A DNA stretch of 64,000 nt from Odobenus rosmarus divergens (taxonomy: Eukaryota; Chordata; Mammalia; Carnivora; Odobenidae), in the NCBI RefSeq assembly GCF_000321225.1, contig NW_004450398.1:1198675-1262674 (forward strand), given 5' to 3'. Below the pieces are notes generated by a model, which did not search any database, was not told the origin of the DNA, and was given only the letters and a program-made list of their open reading frames with translations. Of the stretch, positions 57,701 through 64,000 are shown one piece after another. Position 1 is the first letter of the stretch. Each line of letters begins with the position of its first letter. The translations under genes and the position numbers were made by a program.

Positions 57701-60700
57701 AGCAAGACAAGCCAATCAGAGAAAGACCGTTATCGTACGATCTCACTCATGTGGAATTTGAGAAACAAAACAGGATCATAGGGGAAGGGAGGGAAAAATA
57801 AAACAAGATGAAATCAGAGAGGGACACAAACCACAAGAGACTCTGAATCATAGGAAACAAACTGCCGGTTGCTGGAGGCAAGGAGGTTACTGGGGGAGGG
57901 ACATGAAGGAGGGCACGTGATGCAATGAGCACTGGGTGTTACATACGACTGATGAATCACCTCTATCTCTGAATCCAAGAATACGTTATATGTTAATTGA
58001 GTTTAAATAAAAAAATCAGTTGTATATAACAACTGCAAAAGAAGAAACAGTGAAACCCTAAAGATTTTAAGGTTTCTACCTCTGATTTTTTGGCGGGGGG
58101 GTCACGTATTTATGTTTCTCCACCTGCCTGTGCTTTATTTTGAAACACAAGTTATTTTTTTTTAATCTTTGTGTCTGATATTGTATTAAATTCCAGTACT
58201 ATCCGCGTTGGCCACACTGGAATGGAGGTTGAACACGTCATTGATAACATCATCGCCGTCACGAAGGGGCTTTCCCAAAAGTTGCCAGAGGTGCGGTCTC
58301 ACCAGTGCATCCATTGATTGATTGTGTAAAAGAACCAGAACCCACACCGGTAATACCATTCTTGTCTGTTGCAGAAGTGGGAGAGCGTGAAACTCCTGTA
58401 TGTGAAAACCGAGAGGTCCGCTTCCCTGCCCATCTTTTCCTCATTTGTCAGCTGTCAGGATGAAGCCAAGGGATTATGCACCCCCAGTCAGAAGAAGAAA
58501 GTGAGTAGGATTTTACATACCGGGTGGGCTTAGTCACAGGTGTAAACACAGCCCAGGAAAAGGAGCGCATGCCCTTTCTGCCTGACCTGCAGTGCTTTCC
58601 CAGTGGTCCTGCTTTTGCGTGCGTTCTTCCCGCTTTACAGATGAGATCCGTTAGCAGTGGTGTGAATAAAGCATTTCGGGGTACAAATATCTCGTGTTTA
58701 TTGGTACGTTAGTTAAGTGGCCCGAGTAGGCTCAGCGGGGCCCCGTGTAGTGGCAAGAGAAGCTAAAGGAAAACCAAAATCTAGTTCATTAAGAACATTT
58801 TTCTGGGCGCAATTTACTATTGCGTTGGGCTAACAGATAACCCCTCAGTTTGGGAGTGTAGGTTTTCAGTGCTATTGCAAAAAAAAAAAAAGCCAACATG
58901 AGGGAAAATTCCGTTTTCTTGCTGTTTGTTAGACCAGTCTCCTAGTTTGCTAACACTTTTCTTTAGCCATGTTAATCACGTGCAGTGGGTTTTTAATTTG
59001 GGTCTTTTAATTTTTCTTTTTTCTTTTTTTTTACTTGTAAAAGTTGTGTGTTTCAACTTTTTCAAATTGGCTTTACGTCTTTTACTTTCTTATTACCTCC
59101 CTACAAATGGTTCTCCAATTTACCGTAATTCCTGGAACATGTTAAGCATTCCTATTCTATCGTCGGATCATTTGAGCAGCACCATGCTGGTGTCCCAGCC
59201 GGTTCTGTGTCCCTGCTGGCTCCTTGTGGACCTGGTTGTCTTTGTACCAAAATGATTGGTACAAATAATCTGAGGTGTGAGATAAAGATCTTTCTCTAGA
59301 AGATTTCCATTTCCGTCTGCTGGGCACCTCAGGGCCCTGGGCCTGGGGCTCTCTGAACGCACATTTCAGGGCTTGAGATTCCCTGAATGATTCCGAGCAA
59401 ACAATGCTGAGACTCTGCACAGCCCCACTTCCTGTTTGTCTTTACCCCAAGAGTAACTCACTGGCCTCCCAGCTTATTGTGGGAGGTTCCTCTTACAATC
59501 CCTGCCTGGTGGGGACACTGGGATTTGATTTCTCTCCATCGACCCGCACCCCCTGGTAACATAAAAATTAGGGATCCGCAAATACTCTTGGCAGAATTTG
59601 CCTCTGGGCTCACTTACCCACTGGGTTGTTGTTTCAGATGTCTTGCAGGTAGTTGGTTCCTTGATGCCTTTAAGGAAAAAAAAATTTAATATATTTTACC
59701 CCACTTTTGTTTTACTTATTTTCATTGGGAAGGTGACCCAGAATAACAGACTGCTGTTACCAGAAGCAAGAAATCTGAATTTTTTGCCATTTGTTAGCAG
59801 ATTGATTTGAGGACTTGGTGAAAATGTTGGAATTGCTGGTTAAAATGGAATCGGACACAGTTATGGATGTTATTGAACAGGACTCTGTGGTTAGGATAAT
59901 GGACCTCTAGCTGTGGAAATGTTTTACTGTTTTACTTACAGCTACCAGCCTGCAGTAGGGAAAAAATGATCAGTTGTGGGGGGTTTTTTTTTGAAATTGT
60001 TTTATTGAGACGTAAATCACGTCAGAATACTCTGCAATTTAGGATAATTCTTAACTCCCCCATAAACGAGATCAACTTTCACGGAAGCTCCAGCTGCAAC
60101 CCAGGTTCTGAGTCCCGACGTGTAATTCACAGAGCGAGCATCTTCGGCTCTGAGTTAAAACCAAACTGGAGTCGACGCTCACGTGCTGGTAATGGGGTTT
60201 GTTTGCTCGGAGTTGGTACAGATCGAGGCACTTTTCAGAAGCCTAGGGGGAATCAGAACTGCAAGTGCCGAATCTCTGCCATTTATTTGCCGACAAGTAT
60301 ATCCCTTACTAAAATTATGCTTGGGGTTTTGTGTGTGTGTGTTGTAGGAAGCAAAGAAAAAACAAAAACAAAAAGAGTATCGTGAAAAACAAAAAGAGAA
60401 GAAGAAAAACAAAAGGCTTATGAAACAGGCTAGAAAAGCTCCGTCGGCCCCGGAGAAGGAGGACGTGGGCCCCAAAACTGGTGGTACCGCAGCACCCAAC
60501 CCTACCCCCAGGAAGGAGGAGCCAGGAGCGCTCGAGAAGAAAGAGGGCAGTGGAGTGAAAGCTCGGTCTAAAGTGCAGGAGGAATCCGAAGACGAGATCC
60601 CTCTGCTGGTGCCTATAGGGAAGACGCCAGCGAAAGGAAACGCAGAGGTATTTTCTTTGATTTTCTTTAGAATTGTAGGAAACACTGCCCATGGTTTCCA

Positions 60701-63112
60701 GAAGCGGGCCAGGGCAGAAATGTGAGCAGTGGTTCTGTTGCTGACGGTGAGTCCTGGATCCCCCATGTCCTAAGCCTTAGAAAACCAAGCACGGCCAGGG
60801 CGGGCTTGGGTGCTGGGCTGGGTTCCGAAACCTCTCCAACGCCCCACCCCCGCTGGCTCCTGGAATCCGACTGCATGGATTTCACAGGATCGTTTAAAGG
60901 AACAGAGTTTTTTAACTTTTTGGTTCTTCGGTACGGTTTTTCCTTGTTCTCACTGTCCATCCAGCTGCTAGGAGAAGGCCTCTTGAACATGAGGCGGGGG
61001 AGGAGAGGGTGTTAAGAGCCCAGAGGGCTGTCCTCACCGCGGGTGCAGCCTGCATGTCCCTGGTGTCAGGCTTGGCCTTAGCATGTGGGAGTGACAGTCC
61101 CAGGGCTAGCCCTGCCCTTGACCCATTTGGTATTTTGTCCGGTAGCAGCAATCCCTAGAATCATCAGGGTGTTTAAATTTTCATGTCCTGGCAAAAGTAT
61201 TCCTTGTAAAGGTCCCCCCTGCCGAGTGCTACTGAGGTTTTAAATCTACTTGAAGTAAACACAAAGGATCAGTGTATTACCTGGAAGCGTTGTAGTTGTT
61301 TTTAACAAAAGCACACTGTGTGTGTGTGTTCCCACGGGACGGGATGTAATATGCTGGAGATTGGAAGAGGGGAAGGCATAGCTGACCGGGTGGGGTGTAG
61401 CTAGAGCCGTAGAAGTGTTCGTGCCCTTTGAACCCAGCTAGGAAATAGGATCAGGGTAATGACCTGCAGAAGTTTCATTGTTCACTGTAGAGGCACAGAT
61501 TGAGGACACATCATGGACCCTTGCAGTAGTTTTTATGAGTAATTCAAAATGATGTTCAGTCAGGAAATACTCAGTGACCTCGGAAATACTAATGAAGTTA
61601 TTGGGGAAAGGGCATAACATTTGGCTTGCTTGCATGCGTTTATTTATTATTTATTTATTTTAAGATTTTTTTTATTTGAGGGACGCCTGGGTGGCTCAGT
61701 CGGTTAAACATCTGCCTTTGGCTCGGGTCATGATCTCAGGGTCCTGGGATCAAGTCCCGCATCGGGCTCCCTGCTCGGCGGGGAGTCTGCTTCTCCCTCT
61801 GCCTGCTGCTCCCCCTGCTTTGTGCTTTCTCTCTCTCTCTCTCATAAACAAAGAAGTAAAATCTTCAAAAAAAAAAAAAAAAAGATTTTTTATTTGAGAG
61901 AGAGAGCATGGGTGGTGGGGGGGGTGGCGTAGAGGGAGAAGCAGACTCCCCACTGAGCAGGGAGCCTGACGTGGGGCTCGATCCCAGGACCCTGAGATCA
62001 GGACCCGAGCCGAAGGCAGATGCTCAACCGACCGAGCCATCCTGGCGCCCTAGCATTTGGCTTTTAAATGCATGCACACTTGTGGGGGGAAGGTAGTGAA
62101 TAAGAGGTAGTTAATACGGTGTGCCAAAGTTATTAGAGAATTTTGTTTCTTGTATTTCTTATGTTTTACGAATTTCCCATAACAATCCTATCATTTTATA
62201 TTTACTGAAAAGCAAAGTTTTGCTTTGCTCACTGTTTTTGTCTCTCTAACCTCCTCCCATATTGGACGCGTCTGTCGCTAGAGTGCTGTCCCCCCTGTCA
62301 TCTGGACTGCTGGGAAATCCCAGCCTCCTGGCGTGCGACACTCTGTCCCCTCCAAGAGCCTCTCGGTCTGCCTTTGGGAAGCAGGGTTTCCTGACAGGCG
62401 GCCCGGGTGGTTTTTACACACTCAGTTTGGGAACCTCCTGTCCTCACCCACAGGCAAGGAATATACAACTGAAGGTGGAGAAGAGTCAGGATTGGGGCAC
62501 AGGCTCTCTGCGGTGCTCCCAGTGGGTGATTCCGGGTGTCCCCACGAAAGGCAAAGGCAGTCCTCTGTTGATTGGACCCGGGAGAGCACCAGGGTCCTTG
62601 CTACGGTCCTTAGTAACAGAAAACAGTTGCCTTTCAAAATGCCTGCAAGGCAAAAGGCAAAGCCATCCCTCATCTCATTGTATTGGGCTGCCCCTTCTGG
62701 GGGTGACATGATAAAGACGACAGTTTTCAGAGTGACATTGTCAGGGTTTGTCTTCCCTTGGACTTAATTCCCTGCTTTTTCTTAGGTGCAAAAACACGCC
62801 ACAGGAAAGAAGTCTCCAAAAAAGAGTCCTGCTCCCAGCACACCCCGTGGGAAGAAGAGAAAGGCGTTTCCGAGTTTGGAGACCCCGAAGGCTGCAGAGC
62901 CCAAGACCCCAAGCAATGGCCTGGGGAAGAAGCCAAGAATCAGAGAAGAGGCAGAGAAAGAAAAAAACTCTTCACTGGGGAAAAAAGACCCAAGACAGAT
63001 GACCAAAAAGCCAGGGGCCAGGTTCTTCACTACTGCTAGTAAATCTGCGAAAAAAGCTCCCCGCACCCCCAAACAGTGGCTCAAAAAGCCCAAAGTACCC
63101 CAGTCAACCTAA
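51375..63112 (+). CDS. RSL1D1: RSL1D1: ribosomal L1 domain-containing protein 1 (CSIG), 9 coding exons
   Basis: The gene encodes a nucleolar protein with a ribosomal L1-like domain, linked in the literature to ribosome biogenesis and replicative senescence. Coding exons are 51375-51473, 52197-52336, 54261-54399, 55302-55450, 55540-55641, 58197-58290, 58375-58500, 60348-60647 and 62786-63112. They total 1476 nt, or 491 aa plus stop; human RSL1D1 is 490 aa. A Ser/Ala/Pro-rich N-terminus (1-33) precedes the L1-like domain (about 34-260). The tail is Lys-rich, with a probable coiled coil near 284-312, and the end is very basic with repeated KK and TP/SP sites. The ATG has A at -3 and G at +4. All introns are GT-AG. 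It lies 13.4 kb downstream of the GSPT1 stop in the same orientation, as in human. Confidence 0.96.
51735..51900 (-). mobile_element. MIR in RSL1D1 intron 1
   Basis: CTTGGGCAGGTTGCTTAATT and GGCCTGGCACATAGTAAGCG are antisense MIR ends. Confidence 0.7.
52197..52336 (+). CDS. RSL1D1: RSL1D1 coding exon 2 (residues 34-79)
   Basis: The exon reads [20 protein letters not shown] and onward to KELRVR, the first helix and strand of the L1-like fold. It is flanked by TTGCAG and GTGAGT. Confidence 0.95.
52826..53016 (-). mobile_element. Carnivore SINE (older)
   Basis: It is flanked by AAAATAYAAGTTAWTTTTT. Confidence 0.93.
53866..54021 (-). mobile_element. Carnivore SINE (older)
   Basis: It is flanked by TAATTAATAYTTT. 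Confidence 0.92.
54261..54399 (+). CDS. RSL1D1: RSL1D1 coding exon 3 (residues 80-126)
   Basis: The exon reads [20 protein letters not shown] and onward to HGIKTISQ. It is flanked by TTTTGCAG and GTCAGG. Confidence 0.95.
54513..54650 (-). mobile_element. Short old carnivore SINE
   Basis: It has an ACGTGGGGCTTTAAACTCAC body and a tail with (ATTC)n. Confidence 0.88.
54783..54967 (-). mobile_element. Carnivore SINE
   Basis: It is flanked by RTCAGTAACTTTT. Confidence 0.94.
55302..55450 (+). CDS. RSL1D1: RSL1D1 coding exon 4 (residues 127-175)
   Basis: The exon reads [20 protein letters not shown] and onward through [19 protein letters not shown]. It is flanked by TTCTAG and GTAAGT. Confidence 0.95.
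55540..55641 (+). CDS. RSL1D1: RSL1D1 coding exon 5 (residues 176-209)
   Basis: The exon reads [20 protein letters not shown] and onward to SKNGSC, close behind exon 4 across an 89-bp intron. It is flanked by CTTACAG and GTAGGT. Confidence 0.95.
56391..56576 (-). mobile_element. Carnivore SINE
   Basis: It is an intact copy ending GCCACCCAGGCGCCC, flanked by GATCATT/AATCATT. Confidence 0.94.
57640..58015 (+). mobile_element. LINE-1 3' end, carnivore type
   Basis: It has CTCACTCATGTGGAATTTGA, AGAGACTCTGAATCATAGG, GATGCAATGAGCACTGGGTG and a final TTAAATAAAAAAATC, the carnivore L1 3' end. Confidence 0.8.
58197..58290 (+). CDS. RSL1D1: RSL1D1 coding exon 6 (residues 210-241)
   Basis: The exon reads [20 protein letters not shown] and onward to QKLPE, the last part of the L1-like fold. 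It is flanked by TTCCAG and GTGCGG. Confidence 0.95.
58375..58500 (+). CDS. RSL1D1: RSL1D1 coding exon 7 (residues 242-283)
   Basis: The exon reads [20 protein letters not shown] and onward to SQKKK. The intron before it is only 84 bp. It is flanked by GTTGCAG and GTGAGT. Confidence 0.95.
58501..60347 (+). other. RSL1D1 intron 7
   Basis: It is SINE-free; a short L1-like piece lies at 59985-60060 and the rest is unassigned. Confidence 0.75.
60348..60647 (+). CDS. RSL1D1: RSL1D1 coding exon 8 (residues 284-383)
   Basis: This 300-nt exon begins with a Lys/Gln/Glu-rich, probably coiled-coil stretch ([20 protein letters not shown]). A low-complexity acidic and proline region follows. It is flanked by GTTGTAG and GTATTT. 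Confidence 0.95.
61641..62050 (-). mobile_element. Carnivore SINE interrupted by a second SINE
   Basis: Its tail lies before 61680 and its body from 61882 to 62050; the site MATTTGGCTT flanks the whole. Confidence 0.9.
61680..61882 (+). mobile_element. Younger SINE nested in the minus-strand SINE
   Basis: It is flanked by AAGATTTTTTATTTGAG (one or two T differ), part of the older copy. Confidence 0.93.
62786..63112 (+). CDS. RSL1D1: RSL1D1 terminal coding exon 9 (residues 384-491 and stop)
   Basis: The exon encodes the basic C-terminal tail with many Lys and S/T-P sites ([19 protein letters not shown]), typical of nucleolar proteins. It ends KVPQST then TAA at 63110-63112. The acceptor is TTTCTTAG. 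Confidence 0.95.
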   Translation: MQKHATGKKSPKKSPAPSTPRGKKRKAFPSLETPKAAEPKTPSNGLGKKPRIREEAEKEKNSSLGKKDPRQMTKKPGARFFTTASKSAKKAPRTPKQWLKKPKVPQST

Positions 63113-63405
63113 AAATCAAGAGACTCAAGCAGAAGGAAACATCTACACTCCCCACAGAGCTTTTTAAAAATGCCGGGGTCCCGGGCCCCACGCCATGCAT
63201 TCTTCTCCCGGGGTGAGGCCCAGACTTACCTATTTTTTAAAACCTCCGCAAGTAATCCTGACATATGTTTGTGTGTGTGCGAACCAGTAGTTCTGAAGTA
63301 AATCCATTTTTTAAGTTGCTCTTCTAGCATTTGCTAATAGGACGGGGAAAATACAGTGCTCCTCTGTGGTGGTTTATTATTAAAGTGTACCATTTGCTTC
63401 TGAGC
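63113..63405 (+). other. RSL1D1: RSL1D1 3' UTR
   Basis: This is sequence from the stop codon to shortly after the ATTAAA signal at 63379-63384. The exact cleavage site is not visible. Confidence 0.6.
63379..63384 (+). promoter_or_regulatory. RSL1D1: ATTAAA poly(A) signal of RSL1D1
   Basis: This common variant hexamer lies 267 nt after the stop. No AATAAA lies between the stop and this site. A T/G-rich stretch follows. Confidence 0.55.
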
Positions 63406-64000
63406 AAACCAGCGGCCTTCCCTGTCTTGCTGGTTTTACTTGAATCCCTCTGATGTGACCCTCTCTGCCGTCTGTTTCCCACCCTCTGTTCACCTAGGCT
63501 CCATACACCAGTTTGTGCAAGCCCTCCCAAAGCTTGTCCGCATTACCGGGATGGGCTCGCTGCCGGACACTCGGCTGTGGAACGTAGGAGAAAGTCTTGG
63601 TGGGTTTTGGGAAGGGCCCTTGAAATCGAAATAATTGATCTCGGTGGCAGTCCGCCACGGCTGTGGGTCATTGAGTCAGCGTGCATTCGGTAAGGTTAGT
63701 TACCAGGGAGCTGTTGACAGAGGCACTGAGTTGAGTCCTGCCTGCTAGAGGCAAGAAGTAGTCCCGTCTTCCTCCAGAGCCCTCCTCAGCCTGTGTGCAT
63801 TTACTCAGTGTGGACTGTGTACATTTGGGATGACCGTCAGATATACTCTGAAGCCGTAAATGACTCAGCCTCTCCCTGGGTTGGAATGGGGGTCCACGTC
63901 CCTGGCAGTGAGCGATGGACACACTGTCCTAGTGACCAGTGAAGTGTGCTTTCCAAGATGACATGGTTCGGAAACAAGTCAGGCTTCAGGTGGTCCTCCT
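63406..64000. other. Downstream of RSL1D1: nothing recognised
   Basis: There are no SINEs, exons or known repeats; small ORFs lack recognisable content. In human the next gene beyond RSL1D1 is BCAR4; no part of it was identified. Confidence 0.6.

Larger units (their letters stand above)
55642..58196 (+). other. RSL1D1 intron 5 (2.6 kb)
   Basis: It has one SINE, a GC-rich unassigned block at 56650-57560 and a LINE-1 3' end at 57640-58015. Confidence 0.8.
60648..62785 (+). other. RSL1D1 intron 8
   Basis: It holds a nested inverted SINE pair (61641-62050); the rest is unassigned sequence with small non-gene ORFs. Confidence 0.8.

Overview
This is a vertebrate nuclear window from a carnivoran mammal. 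It is littered with about 50 copies of the tRNA-derived carnivore SINE (CAN/SINEC type). The copies carry a GGCGCCTGGGTGGCTCAG head, a CT-rich body and an AAATAAATAAAATCTTT tail. Older MIR, L2, MaLR and LINE-1 fragments lie among them. The main SINE subtypes look caniform and arctoid, most like seals or bears; that finer placement is inference from memory of the consensus sequences.

Two complete protein-coding genes were reconstructed exon by exon, both on the + strand. GSPT1 (eRF3a, the translation termination GTPase) has 15 coding exons from 4906 to 37994, 643 codons, and a probable 3' UTR of about 4.6 kb. RSL1D1 (nucleolar ribosomal-L1-domain protein, also called CSIG) has 9 coding exons from 51375 to 63112 and 491 codons. 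Every intron is GT-AG and every reading frame joins cleanly. Each gene starts in a CpG island (about 4260-5760 and 50820-51760). GSPT1 and RSL1D1 are also adjacent and co-oriented on human 16p13.13, so this is conserved synteny.

Layout: 1-4250 is upstream DNA with six SINE pieces. 4260-5272 is the GSPT1 promoter and exon 1, and 5273-37941 holds its introns. 37995 to about 42630 is a SINE-free probable 3' UTR. About 42640-50800 is intergenic, with L2, L1, MaLR-like and SINE copies. 50820-63400 is RSL1D1, and 63400-64000 shows nothing recognisable. One gene makes the factor that ends translation with eRF1, and the other a nucleolar factor linked to ribosome biogenesis; nothing in the sequence shows direct co-regulation.

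The most notable extra items are three. A processed SNRPF (Sm protein F) retrocopy lies in GSPT1 intron 1, with 17-bp target-site duplications, and is split by a younger SINE. A 50-N assembly gap at 35835-35884 is flanked by a false copy of the start of GSPT1 exon 14. Several nested or tandem SINE rearrangements are also present. I found no CRISPR array, operon, integrated phage or novel defence-like system.
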